A program made the translations under genes and the position numbers. The notes beneath the pieces were generated by a model. That model was not told the DNA's origin. It did no database searches and saw only the letters and a list, made by a program, of their open reading frames with translations. This document shows, piece by piece, positions 1-8,553 of a stretch of DNA of 53,165 bases (the first letter of the stretch is position 1; each line of letters opens with the position of its first letter). The DNA comes from Microbacterium sp. (lineage in GTDB: Bacteria > Actinomycetota > Actinomycetes > Actinomycetales > Microbacteriaceae). The stretch is from assembly GCF_011620715.1 (NCBI RefSeq), contig NZ_WOYP01000023.1:1-53165 (forward strand), read 5' to 3'.

Positions 1-31
1 GACAAATACCTCTTGACCTGGGCTTCTTCAA

Positions 32-55
32 GCGGAGACGGAGGGATTTGAACCC
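32..55. repeat. Left attachment-site remnant (tRNA-Ser 3' end copy)
   Basis: These 24 bases are identical to positions 4610-4633, the T-arm and acceptor 3' part of the intact tRNA-Ser(GCT). Beyond position 55 the similarity stops, so there is no second tRNA. Outside the exact match, a GGGCTT word and nearby bases are also shared by both sites after a one-base gap. A truncated tRNA 3' end at one border and an intact tRNA at the other is the classical footprint of site-specific integration by a tyrosine recombinase. This copy does not encode CCA, whereas the intact gene does. Confidence 0.8.
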
Positions 56-232
56 CGACTCTGGGGTTGTGTCCAGGTACGCTCGGGCACGTTCGCGTTG
101 CTCTGACGTGGTTCGCGGTCATTTTCGATGGCGTTCAGAGATGCTCGAAGCTGTTGAGTTGTTCGCAAATCTTTCGCACGTCGCTTCTCGCCGAAGCGGG
201 GACGGGCCTTCGCTCGCACCATGCATCGGAGT

Positions 233-1927
233 TCACCCGCGGGCGTCCGGCAATACGTATCGGGCACCGCGGCGGTCCCCAAGCATCTCAAGGAGGCCTC
301 GATCGCGCATTCTACGCAGCAGCACCTTTGCCGCGTCCGATGAGATCGCACATAGTTCCGCGGCGTCGCGACGTGTGATCGCACCATGCGAATTCACGTA
401 TGTGAGCACCATCTGCTCCTGCTGCACCTCATCGAATGAGCGCACGCGCACGTACCCCGAGGGTGTTGACAGAGCACGGTATGAGGCGGCGGTCAGCGTG
501 TACCGGCGCCCGCGACCGTTGCCACGCATTTCAACAACACCGCCCTCGACGAGACGAGTGAGCGTGTTCCGCGTGGAGATCTCGCTTGCCTGAGTGATGC
601 GGGACAGCTCGCCGACGGTGAGTCGCGGGTCATCCAGTAGCGCATGCACGATCTGCAGCTCGTCCAGCGAGAATGGTCGCCCGCCACGTTCGTCGTGCTC
701 AACCACGAACTTCACGACAGCGAGGTCGGCTTCCCCCGTCGGCAACGACACGACCACCTGAGTTGCATCAGTCCGCGAGAAGTCCGGTGTCGTACGGCCG
801 CTTCGCAATGTCCACTCAAAGACACGATTGATGCCGCGCCCCGTTCGTTCCACTAGGCCAGCCCGGAAGAACGCCTCCGAAAGGATCCGACTGCGCGGAC
901 GTGACGTCGTGAGGAAGTTGTCGAGGGTGACGCCGCGGGGGAAGCCACCAGGGTTCGAGATCGTGAGTTCACCATCGCTCAGCCTCACCGCAATCGGACC
1001 GAGCATTGTGTAGTCCCGATGCACGAGAGCGTTTGCGATCAACTCACGGGCAGCGACCGGCGGAATCCGCGGAACTGCGACTCGCGTCAGACCGATATCG
1101 ATCTCTTCCTCGTCGTTGTACCGCTGGAGCTGCGCGAACAGGTCCTCTGCCGCCTTTAGCAGGGGGTCGTGCGCAAAGACGTTCTGCCTGATCGACGTGC
1201 CCTCGATGACCTGGAACGCGGTCTCGTGCGTCGGGATGTATTGACGGATCGCTTCCGGGCGGCCGAAGAGCAAGAGCGCCCCCCGGCGTACCACCGGCGA
1301 GTCCTCGCGGCCGTCCAGCACACCTAGTGCACGACCAATCTCGAAATCACTGAGCGTCGTGAGCACACTGGCGTCTCCTGAACTCACTCCCACCATTCGA
1401 CGCAGGCGGTCGAACTCAAGGGGATCGAGATCGCTAAGCGTGGCCCGGGGCTCCGCGATTGCTGCGTAGTCGATCTCCCCGCGCTCGATGCGGTCGGCGA
1501 GCATCTCGTGCGAGAGAAATGGCATGCATTCGGGCCTCCCATCCGCGCGCAGGCCTCGCCGGACGTAAAGCCCTCTCGACGTTCCCGTGACGGTGGCAGC
1601 ATGCGGAACAGAGATGGCGATGACCGAGACACCGCCGACCTCGACCAGATCCACGGCGGTCACTACTGGAGGAACAGTCTTGTTCGAGATCACAGCTTGG
1701 AGGCGGAACGGGTCAGTGGAATCACCGTGTCGGGGGCGCGCGCCGGTGATTGCGCCGTCGTCCTCGATCCCGAGCAGTAATGTCCCGCCGTCGCCATTCG
1801 CCAGGCACGCGACGGCCTCTGCGAGCTTGTCATCGCTGAATTGTTCTCGGCGGTCGGACTTGAACTCAACAGTCAGCGACTCGCCGGTGGCAGCGATAGC
1901 AAGGACCTCGTTTGGATTCACAACCAA
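233..1927 (-). CDS. AlbA_2 (Schlafen-type) ATP-binding regulator with C-terminal winged helices
   Basis: This 564-residue protein has an N-terminal AlbA_2 domain (about residues 14-130; EFKSDRR, then GGTLLLGIEDDG). A GHKL-type ATPase fold follows (about 294-395) with HRDYT and TGRGI. Two winged helix-turn-helix segments lie near 423-480 and 505-560. Proteins of this layout are often annotated as putative transcriptional regulators or RecG-like; in some known systems AlbA_2 proteins act in antiviral defence. The listed start is TTG. A GTG two codons later (1919-1921) has a better placed GGGAT and may be the true start. The gene has its own promoter and palindrome and is the last gene of the island. 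Its exact role is unknown. Confidence 0.85.
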   Translation of the reverse strand: MVVNPNEVLAIAATGESLTVEFKSDRREQFSDDKLAEAVACLANGDGGTLLLGIEDDGAITGARPRHGDSTDPFRLQAVISNKTVPPVVTAVDLVEVGGVSVIAISVPHAATVTGTSRGLYVRRGLRADGRPECMPFLSHEMLADRIERGEIDYAAIAEPRATLSDLDPLEFDRLRRMVGVSSGDASVLTTLSDFEIGRALGVLDGREDSPVVRRGALLLFGRPEAIRQYIPTHETAFQVIEGTSIRQNVFAHDPLLKAAEDLFAQLQRYNDEEEIDIGLTRVAVPRIPPVAARELIANALVHRDYTMLGPIAVRLSDGELTISNPGGFPRGVTLDNFLTTSRPRSRILSEAFFRAGLVERTGRGINRVFEWTLRSGRTTPDFSRTDATQVVVSLPTGEADLAVVKFVVEHDERGGRPFSLDELQIVHALLDDPRLTVGELSRITQASEISTRNTLTRLVEGGVVEMRGNGRGRRYTLTAASYRALSTPSGYVRVRSFDEVQQEQMVLTYVNSHGAITRRDAAELCAISSDAAKVLLRRMRDRGLLEMLGDRRGARYVLPDARG

Positions 1928-1931
1928 ACTA

Positions 1932-1948
1932 TCCCATATTATTTGGGA
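1932..1948. promoter_or_regulatory. Palindrome at the AlbA_2 gene start, candidate operator
   Basis: Arms TCCCA and TGGGA are separated by seven A/T bases. The site lies between the candidate -10 and the start codon of the AlbA_2 gene, in an AT-rich patch. This position suits a repressor site, possibly for the winged-helix protein itself. Autoregulation is inference. Confidence 0.45.
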
Positions 1949-1978
1949 GTATTACGAATGACTCCTGATCGAATCCAA
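1949..1978 (-). promoter_or_regulatory. Candidate promoter of the AlbA_2 gene
   Basis: On the minus strand, TTGGAT (1973-1978) and TAATAC (1949-1954) are separated by 18 bases, close to the sigma-70 consensus. The promoter lies between the PD-(D/E)XK-like gene and the AlbA_2 gene, suggesting separate expression of the latter. Confidence 0.5.
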
Positions 1979-2032
1979 AGACACCAATCCAATGACCAAA
2001 GCGCAGCAGCCGACTGTCCGCGCGAGTCCATG

Positions 2033-3082
2033 TCATCGCTCATTGCAGATTCCCTTCTCGTTGTCGGATCTCGCCGAGGCGCGCTCCGCGCTCTGCTCTG
2101 CGATCATACGAGCCCAGTACCCGGTGTTGGCGACGGGCGTCTTGTCGTCGTGGACATCGGTCACGAGCTCAGGCGCGAAGAGTCGGAGGAATTCGTCCGC
2201 GTTATCGAGGATGACGCCCGTGCTCGGGTGGTGCGCGAGGAATGCGCGGCAGGTGCTCGTGCCATCGTCGGCAAGGGAGAACTCGCGCAGCCGGTAGCTG
2301 TCCCCTTGCCGGTTGAAGTGCAGCAGCGTGTCGGGAGCGATCTGCGGGCAGGAGATGAGCCACGTTTCAAAGCCATGCCGATCGCGGCGATTTGAGCGCG
2401 TCCTGATTGTGGTCTTCGTCGCGGGCGGCCACACTGGCGCGTCGGGACCGTGCAGGTCCCATCCGGTCAGCCCTTCCGCGAATGTCGCGTGGAGGCGTGC
2501 GTCGAGGTCGTCGCCGAGCGTCAGCCTGGTGGTGAAGAGGAGCGCGGGGTTGAGGACGCAGATGGCGAAATCAATGTCGTGGGTCGCGATGCCGCCATGC
2601 TCGAGTAAGAGCGACCACGCGTCGCGGATATGCAGGGCGAGGGTTGCCAGTGTCCGTGGTGTGGCCTTCTCGAGGGTGTGGAACCAAAGCCCAGCGACGC
2701 CTTCGCGGGTCAACTTCTCAAGGTCCTTGCGGAACACCTCCACGGGCGGGGTCCCCGCCTTGAACTCCACATTGAGAATGCGGTCCCCGTTGCGCCGGCT
2801 GCCGTGCACCGTGAGGTCGGCGCGCGCGCTCAACGCGTACGTGCCACTCTGCTGGTACGTTTCCGCCGTCGGTGTCTCTACCGAGTAATACGAGCCCGCC
2901 TGCTCGAGCAGCACGCACATGAGCACACGCGCTTCCTGCTCGCTCACGCGGCGGATCCCAGCCCGAGTGTCCGCGAAGATCAACTTCGGTGCCGTCGGTT
3001 CATCGCTGTAGGCGAGCCACAGCCGTTCGGCGAGCGGGACGCAAAGGTCACCGATGACATCCAGTGTGGTCACACCGTCCAC
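2033..3082 (-). CDS. Putative PD-(D/E)XK-fold nuclease of unknown family
   Basis: I do not recognise the family of this 349-residue soluble protein. Residues 85-110 show the spacing of a PD-(D/E)XK nuclease core: Asp89 in RADLTV, then Glu106 and Lys108 in ILNVEFKAG. Acidic residues in the preceding helix (Glu48-Glu60) could complete the site. A helix rich in Lys, Asp and Glu (about 117-127) follows. The C-terminal half has no motif I know. The GTG start lies inside the end of the upstream metallo-beta-lactamase gene (13-base overlap), so the two are translationally coupled. A nucleic-acid cleaving role, perhaps in defence, is inferred from this pairing and the island setting. Confidence 0.7.
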   Translation of the reverse strand: MDGVTTLDVIGDLCVPLAERLWLAYSDEPTAPKLIFADTRAGIRRVSEQEARVLMCVLLEQAGSYYSVETPTAETYQQSGTYALSARADLTVHGSRRNGDRILNVEFKAGTPPVEVFRKDLEKLTREGVAGLWFHTLEKATPRTLATLALHIRDAWSLLLEHGGIATHDIDFAICVLNPALLFTTRLTLGDDLDARLHATFAEGLTGWDLHGPDAPVWPPATKTTIRTRSNRRDRHGFETWLISCPQIAPDTLLHFNRQGDSYRLREFSLADDGTSTCRAFLAHHPSTGVILDNADEFLRLFAPELVTDVHDDKTPVANTGYWARMIAEQSAERASARSDNEKGICNER

Positions 3083-4340
3083 CAGGCACCGTCGCCTTCC
3101 AATACCGTCCGCACGCCGAACGTCGATTCGTACATCGTAGGAGCCTCCGTATGGATCGGCACCAGTCGGCTCGGGGCGATCGCGTCGACCAGAAGCTTCA
3201 GATCAGCGATTCTCGCGTGCCCGGAGGTACGGTGATGGATCAGCGGAATACCTGCTCCGCCGAGGAGGCGCCGCAGCCGTACACCACTCGGCTTGTCGAG
3301 GTACCCGTCCCACATCGACCACACAACCGCTCCTCCGCGGTGTGCTCCGCTGCGGATCAGGTGTGGGATCTCTCGCTGATATGACCCGAGCAGCATCCAT
3401 CGGCCCCTCCCTGCCGCGAGGTCGTCGCCGAATACACGCCGTTCCTTGACTACCACGACTCGGTCGAACTGTTCTGCGTCCTTCACCTTCACGCGTTGGT
3501 GGAGGGGGACGAATGCCCGCATCCGCGGCCAGTCGGCATGCACGTGAGGGGATCGTCGGACGGCCGGTCGCTTCGAGCACATCCGCGGAGTACAGGTCCA
3601 CCGCCACATCTCGGCCAGCGCGCAGCGCCGCCCGGTACGCGGTAACGGCCCGGTCGATGTTCTGCGGCGAGCTCAGTACGACCACCATCCCGTCCGTCTC
3701 GCGCAACGTCTCCGTAAGTGCATGTTCGACCGCGGTCTCGGAATCCACTGCAGTCTGAGCATCGTCCCCATCGATGACGGCAAGCCGCAGGGAGGTGCCT
3801 TCGATCACCAGCGCGTGAACGTCTCGCGGCGGATGGGCCAGGAGATGTTGCAGGGAGTGCTTGCGACCATGACCACGAAAGTCCCCCGTGTAGAACAGCG
3901 AGCGTCCGCCCGCCTCGATATGCAGCGAATACGCGGCGAATCCAGAGTGGTCCGTGAGGTAGGGAGTGACGGTGAACGGACCGACCCGGAAGGGCTCGCG
4001 ATCGCGGTAGTGCCCTGCCTCACGGAGATCGATGCCCGACCCCCAGAAGTCAGCGGCACGCAAAATGTCTGCGGCACCGCGCCCGATCCACACCGGTATC
4101 GTCGACGGCAACGTCGGGACCAACCCCCAATGACCCTGATGCCCATGACTCACCAACACCGCCAGCGGCAAGGGGCCCGACTCCCCGATCCCGACAGCCT
4201 GCGGCAGAACCGGCTCTTCCCCCCACCAGCGGAGCGCCGGCGTCGATCAGGATCGTCGCCGCGCCGTAGGAGAGCTCCACGCAACTCCCGCCAACCTCGG
4301 TTGAACCGCGCAACACTCGTGCTCGAAGCGCCTCCCCCAT
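3070..4340 (-). pseudogene. Beta-CASP (RNase J-like) metallo-beta-lactamase, two frameshifts
   Basis: Three overlapping frames join into one protein of about 423 residues. The N-terminus reads RGSTEVGG and LIDAG, the metal site SHGHQGH, then YTGDFRGHG, and the end carries TSGHA and LVPIHTE, the beta-CASP hallmarks of RNase J-like nucleases. The frame changes by one base in the six-C run at 4219-4224 (plus strand) and again in the four-G run at 3548-3551. Removing one base from each run restores the whole protein. The metal motif HxHxDH has Gly in place of Asp. Homopolymer location means a sequencing error, a recent mutation or slippage are all possible. It is the first gene of an operon with the PD-(D/E)XK-like protein. 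Confidence 0.75.
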
Positions 4341-4524
4341 GAACTGGACGCTAGGCGACGCCGCCGACACCCGTCCCCAGCCACGGGCTGAGTAGCCTGC
4401 GCATTGCACGAAGGGGCGAGGGATGGAGCCCCTCCCCCTCCGAACAAGCGCTATCCGCCAGAATCATCACCTGAACTGGGCTTTCACATGATCACGGAGG
4501 GCAGGAGACAGATATGCGCCCTCC

Positions 4525-4564
4525 AATTGCGAACAGAAAGTTGTTCGCAGCGTGTTCGCAAATC
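4525..4564. repeat. TTCGCA motif cluster, candidate integrase arm-type sites
   Basis: Two direct copies of GTTCGCA (within 4539-4564) and one inverted copy (4525-4536) sit just inside the tRNA border. The same word, with matching flanks, recurs just inside the other border at 157-171. Short repeats near both ends of an island match the arm-type binding sites of tyrosine integrases. This is an inference from position and repetition. Confidence 0.35.
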
Positions 4565-4607
4565 GGTCCATCGTAAGGAACAACATGCCCCTGATCAGGG
4601 CTTTTCA

Positions 4608-4699
4608 TGGCGGAGACGGAGGGATTTGAACCCTCGGACCCCGTGAGGGGTCTCCACCTTAGCAGGGTGGTGCACTAGGCCGAACTATGCGACGTCTCC
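4608..4699 (-). tRNA. tRNA-Ser(GCT)
   Basis: The minus strand folds as a class II serine tRNA with acceptor stem GGAGACG/CGTCTCC, long variable arm (about 4638-4653), T loop TTCAAAT and anticodon GCT. Discriminator G and the CCA end are encoded (4608-4611). Its 3' 24 bases (4610-4633) are duplicated at 32-55, which marks it as an integration site. Confidence 0.95.
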
Positions 4700-4773
4700 A
4701 GGCACCCAGCGACCGAGGCCGACGGGATGTGCCCAGCAATCATAACCGCTCGTGCTGGAGCGCAACGAACCGG

Positions 4774-6066
4774 CTATTGCTCCGCACGGGTGCAGGTCAC
4801 CTGCGCGGCGGTGGTCCCGGTGATCTCCGGCGGCAGGTCGACGCGCGTCTCTGCGGCCACCGAGTCGGACGGTGCGGGAGTTGTGCCATCGGCATCCGGA
4901 GTCGCCGCAGGCGTCGGTTCGGCCGCCTCGCCCGTGACGTCGACGCCCGACCCCTGGCTGGCCTCCCCGGTCAGCGTGATCGGCTGGTTAGCCCGCAGCG
5001 CCGCGAACAGCTGGTCGGCGACGTCGGTCAGAGGCAGCACGCTGATGAAGTCGGACGTGTATTCGGTGGGGTACTGCACGAAGACGATGTCCTGGTACGG
5101 CACGTCCTTCGCCGCCATCGCGATCTGCACCATGCGCGTCGGGTTGGCCAGCTCCGAGCTCAGCACGAGCTGCGGCGGGTCGCTGCGAGTCAGGCCGACC
5201 GCGGTGGACGCGAGATTGAACAGCACCGGGGCGTTGGACAGCACTGCGTCGGATTTGAGCTTGCGCACCAGGGAGGACATGAACTGCTGCTGGTTCGAGA
5301 TGCGACCGAGGTCGGACCCGTCGCCGATGCCGTGGCGGATGCGCAGGAACTGCAGCGCCTCGACCCCCTGCAGCGTGTGCGTGCCGGCGGTGAGACTGAG
5401 GCCGGTGTTCGGATCGCTGATGTCGCCGTCGACGCACACGTCGACGCCGCCGATTGCGTCGGACATGTCGATCACGCCGGTCCAGCGGATGGCGCCGGCG
5501 AACTGGATCTCCTCGCCGGTGAGCTGCTCGATCGTCGCCACCGTGCAGGCCAGGCCGCCGTAGCCGTATGACGCGTTGAGCGGCTGCGAGCTCATGGCCG
5601 AGTACGAGCCCCCACTGCCGTCGGGGCACGCCGGGATCGGCACCATCATGTCGCGCGGGAATGAGACGACGGTGATACGGCGCGGCTGGTCGCTGATGTG
5701 CATCAGCATGGTGACGTCATTGCGCTCACCGGGCGCGTCGTCCGGGTCGGCGCACCGCGGGAAGAGGGCGACGTCCTGTCCCTCGCACGAGTCCGAACCG
5801 ACCAACAGCAGGTTGACCCCGCCCTCGATCTCTCCGATCGACGGGGGCAGCGCCTGGTCACCGGCGATCTCGACCGAGTTCTCACCGAGTGCCGACACTG
5901 TGTCCCACACCGCATATGCCGCCACCCCCGCCGCACTGACGGCCAGGACGGCCACGACGACGCCGAGGATCGAGAGAACACGCAGGAGCGGATGCCGCTC
6001 CCGCTGCACCGCATGGCGCGCCAGCGGCGCCTTCCCTCCCTCAGAGGGAGCCTTCTCAGCACTCAC
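4774..6066 (-). CDS. LytR-CpsA-Psr (LCP) family cell-wall glycopolymer transferase
   Basis: LCP enzymes transfer lipid-linked glycopolymers onto peptidoglycan outside the membrane. This 430-residue protein has a short basic cytoplasmic head, one membrane helix (about residues 28-52) and an extracellular LCP domain. Catalytic-type motifs are visible: LLLVGSD, SFPRDMMV and RHGIGDGSDLGRISNQQQ with its conserved Arg and Asp. A low-complexity Ala/Thr/Pro stretch lies near the C-terminus. The GTG start at 6066 is six bases after the stop of a paralogous LCP gene, so both are in one operon. The glycopolymer is not known. Confidence 0.9.
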   Translation of the reverse strand: MSAEKAPSEGGKAPLARHAVQRERHPLLRVLSILGVVVAVLAVSAAGVAAYAVWDTVSALGENSVEIAGDQALPPSIGEIEGGVNLLLVGSDSCEGQDVALFPRCADPDDAPGERNDVTMLMHISDQPRRITVVSFPRDMMVPIPACPDGSGGSYSAMSSQPLNASYGYGGLACTVATIEQLTGEEIQFAGAIRWTGVIDMSDAIGGVDVCVDGDISDPNTGLSLTAGTHTLQGVEALQFLRIRHGIGDGSDLGRISNQQQFMSSLVRKLKSDAVLSNAPVLFNLASTAVGLTRSDPPQLVLSSELANPTRMVQIAMAAKDVPYQDIVFVQYPTEYTSDFISVLPLTDVADQLFAALRANQPITLTGEASQGSGVDVTGEAAEPTPAATPDADGTTPAPSDSVAAETRVDLPPEITGTTAAQVTCTRAEQ

Positions 6067-6072
6067 GAACCG

Positions 6073-7344
6073 TCAACCGCGCAGGTTTCCGGCCGAGCAG
6101 GTGTTCTGCGACGCATCCGTACCCGGGATCGAGTCAGGCAGTTCGATCGCGGTCTCGGTCGGAGCGTCGGTCGCGCCGGGGGTTGCGGCCGGATCGGCAG
6201 TGGCGGGGTCGGTCGGGGCGGGATCCTGGGTGATGACGCCACCACCGGCGTTCGGGTCGCTGGTCAGCACGATCGGCTGGTTCGCGGCGAGCGCCGCCCA
6301 GAGCTGGTCGGCGGCGTCGTAGTTCGGCGCGACACGGTTCGAGTCGGCCGGGTCATCGACGACCGGGTACTGCACGAACACGATCTGATCGAACGGCACG
6401 CTCTTCACGGCGAGCGCGATCTGCACGAGCGTCAGCGGATTCGTCAGGCTCTTGCTCGGGGTGGTGTTCTCGACCGCGGTGGTGGCCAGCTTGAGCAGTG
6501 TCGTGGGGTTGGTCAGCACCTCATCGCTCACGAGCTTGCGCGCCAGTCGCGACATGTACTGCTGCTGGTTGCTGATGCGGGCCAGATCGCTGCCGTTCTC
6601 GAGACCGTGGCGGGTGCGCAGGAACTGCAGCGCCTCGATGCCCTGGACGGTGCGGTTGCCCGCGGGCCAGTCGATGCCCGTGTAGAAGTCGCGGATGCCG
6701 CCGTTGCCGATGCACACTTCGACACCGCCGATCGCATCGGTGATGTTGATCACCCCGCCGAAGTTGACCTTCGCCGCGAACGGAATGTTCATGCCGCTCA
6801 ACTGCGAGACGGTCTTGACGACGCAGTTGAGACCGCCGTCCATGAACACTGAGTTGATCTGCTGCTTGCTCGCGCCCCCTGTCTCGGAGCCGTCCTCCCG
6901 CGTGCACGATGGCACCGGTGCCATCAGGTCGCGCGGGAAGGAGATCACCGTCACGCGCCGCGGCGCATCGGAGATGTGCACGAGCAGGTTGACGTCGTTG
7001 AGCTCGCCCTCCGAGTCTGCGCCGGTGCAGCGATCGCCGAAATACGCGGCGAATTCGGGCAGGCATTCGTCGGTGCCGGCGACGAGCAGGTTGACGCCAC
7101 CCTCAATCGCCCCGATGTCGGGCGGCACGGCTTCCTGACCCTCGAGGTCGACGGCATCCTCGGTGAAGGTCGCCGTGATGTCGTAGGCGGCATATGCCGC
7201 GACGCCGGCGCTGGAGACGAGCCCGACCGCGACGACGATGCCGAGCACCTTGAGGAGCAGCGCGAGCGGATGCGGCGACTTCAGCTCACCGTGACGCGCA
7301 ATGGTGCGGCGGCCACGCTTCGCGGGCTTGGTCGACTGACTCAC
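6073..7344 (-). CDS. LytR-CpsA-Psr (LCP) family cell-wall glycopolymer transferase, paralogue
   Basis: This 423-residue protein shares the plan of its downstream neighbour: basic head, one membrane helix (about residues 28-52), LCP domain with NLLVAGTDE, SFPRDLMAP and RHGLENGSDLARISNQQQ, and an Ala/Pro/Thr tail. I chose the GTG at 7344 because it follows a GGAGAGGA ribosome site; the open frame extends upstream only because it runs through a tRNA gene. Tandem paralogues suggest duplication and partly divided substrates. It is the first gene of the two-gene operon and lies just downstream of tRNA-Ser(TGA). Confidence 0.9.
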   Translation of the reverse strand: MSQSTKPAKRGRRTIARHGELKSPHPLALLLKVLGIVVAVGLVSSAGVAAYAAYDITATFTEDAVDLEGQEAVPPDIGAIEGGVNLLVAGTDECLPEFAAYFGDRCTGADSEGELNDVNLLVHISDAPRRVTVISFPRDLMAPVPSCTREDGSETGGASKQQINSVFMDGGLNCVVKTVSQLSGMNIPFAAKVNFGGVINITDAIGGVEVCIGNGGIRDFYTGIDWPAGNRTVQGIEALQFLRTRHGLENGSDLARISNQQQYMSRLARKLVSDEVLTNPTTLLKLATTAVENTTPSKSLTNPLTLVQIALAVKSVPFDQIVFVQYPVVDDPADSNRVAPNYDAADQLWAALAANQPIVLTSDPNAGGGVITQDPAPTDPATADPAATPGATDAPTETAIELPDSIPGTDASQNTCSAGNLRG

Positions 7345-7401
7345 TCGGGTCCTCTCCGGATGCTTCGGGGTGCAGGCCTCGAGAGCACACCCACGACGAA
7401 G

Positions 7402-7486
7402 CGGAGGGTGTGGGATTCGAACCCACGGGACATTGCTGCCCACTGGTTTTCAAGACCAGGTCCATCGGCCGCTCGGACAACCCTCC
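7402..7486 (-). tRNA. tRNA-Ser(TGA)
   Basis: The minus strand gives a class II serine tRNA with acceptor pair GGAGGGT/ACCCTCC, anticodon TGA in the loop CTTGAAA, a long variable arm and T loop TTCGAAT. CCA is not encoded. It lies near a second serine tRNA and serS. Confidence 0.95.
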
Positions 7487-7644
7487 CGACGGACGACCGC
7501 TTGTGGCGGACGTCCCTCGAACAGGCGTCGAGTCTAGCCGACAGCACTGCTGACCCATTCTTCCAGGGACGCCTGGGCAGGTCCTGTGTCTCGACCCGGT
7601 TCCTTGGTCGGCGACGCGAGAACCGCGGGGCGCGCCGGCCGGAG

Positions 7645-8553
7645 CTACAGCTCGCGCAGGACGGCCGCGACCCCGCCCGCCTGAACGGAGGTGGTGACCT
7701 CGCCGGCCGCATCCCGCACTTCCTGCGGACCCTGCTCCATCGCGACCGCGCGGCCGCCGTTCTCCAGCGCCCACCGGAACATGCCGAGATCGTTGCGTCC
7801 GTCACCCATGACGAGCACGTGCGCGGGATGGATGCCGAGCCACTCGCGTACGCGATCTAGTGCGGTGCCCTTGTCCACGCCCTGCGGCGCGATGTCGAGC
7901 CAGGCCGTCCAGCCGACCGCGTAGGAGACTTCGTTGAGGCCGATCCGCTCGACGAGTTCGACGAAGTCCTGCTCGGTGTCGCCGGGCGAGACCACCACGA
8001 TGCGGCAGACCGGCACCGAGCTGAGGTCATCGAACGGCACCCGCGCGGCATTCGCGAGGTTCCAGTCGCCGAGGTGCTCGGTGAAGAGCCGGCGGCCGTC
8101 GGGCAGCTCGACCATGTATTTCGCATCGGGCAGGTGCTCGCGCAGAAGCGTGAGCACCTCGCTGGGGTCGAAGGTCTCGACGTGGAAGCGCTCGTAGCCG
8201 TCTTCGTGGCCCGCACGCCTGTGCAGGATCACGGCGCCGTTCGAGCATACGACGAACTCGGGAGCGAGCCCGAGCGCCTCGAGGATGGCCTGGGTCCCCT
8301 CCCAGCTGCGGCCGGTCGCCAGCATCACCTCGTGGCCGGCGCGGTGCACGTGCTCGACGGCGTCGACGACGCCGGGGCTCAGCGTCTCGTCTTCGAGGAT
8401 GATGGTGCCGTCGATATCGAGCGCGATGAGCAGCCGCCCGGTGGACACGCCCGGGTCATCGACGTCGCGCGCGACCTGTTCGACGAGCTTGGCCGCATTC
8501 ATCTGCTTCACGACCTTGACGCTGCCCGTCGGCGGCAGGTGGGCCTCCGTCAC
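7645..8553 (-). CDS. HAD-superfamily hydrolase, Cof-type phosphatase
   Basis: This 302-residue protein is a haloacid dehalogenase-like phosphatase. Motif I is ALDIDGT (Asp46 and Asp48), motif II is near LATGRSW, and the end carries [14 protein letters not shown] with the metal-binding acidic residues. The large cap between them places it with Cof-type (class IIB) sugar-phosphate or cofactor phosphatases. The substrate cannot be told from sequence. The GTG start overlaps the serS stop by four bases (GTGA), so it is translated together with serS. About 40 residues precede the HAD core and have no recognisable motif. Confidence 0.88.
   Translation of the reverse strand: MTEAHLPPTGSVKVVKQMNAAKLVEQVARDVDDPGVSTGRLLIALDIDGTIILEDETLSPGVVDAVEHVHRAGHEVMLATGRSWEGTQAILEALGLAPEFVVCSNGAVILHRRAGHEDGYERFHVETFDPSEVLTLLREHLPDAKYMVELPDGRRLFTEHLGDWNLANAARVPFDDLSSVPVCRIVVVSPGDTEQDFVELVERIGLNEVSYAVGWTAWLDIAPQGVDKGTALDRVREWLGIHPAHVLVMGDGRNDLGMFRWALENGGRAVAMEQGPQEVRDAAGEVTTSVQAGGVAAVLREL

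Larger units (their letters stand above)
32..4609. mobile_element. Small genomic island integrated at tRNA-Ser(GCT)
   Basis: About 4.6 kb is bounded by the direct repeat of the tRNA-Ser 3' end. Its three genes all run leftward, away from the tRNA. Order from the tRNA: frameshifted beta-CASP metallo-beta-lactamase, PD-(D/E)XK-like protein, AlbA_2/ATPase regulator. No integrase, excisionase or transposase reading frame is visible, so the element looks non-autonomous or decayed. The base composition around 1925-1980 is more AT-rich than the rest of the window, and I found no GGATGCC/GGCATCC word here although it is common elsewhere. Both support foreign origin. Mobility itself is inferred. Confidence 0.7.

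Noticed and set aside
4404-4646. An 80-codon plus-strand frame ending in an Arg-rich stretch
   Set aside because: Its end is the antisense of tRNA-Ser; translated tRNA antisense commonly gives RRRDLNP-like sequence.
4600-4699. A second complete tRNA at the left border
   Set aside because: Only 24 bases at 32-55 match; the rest of the tRNA is absent there, so it is a border remnant and not a gene.
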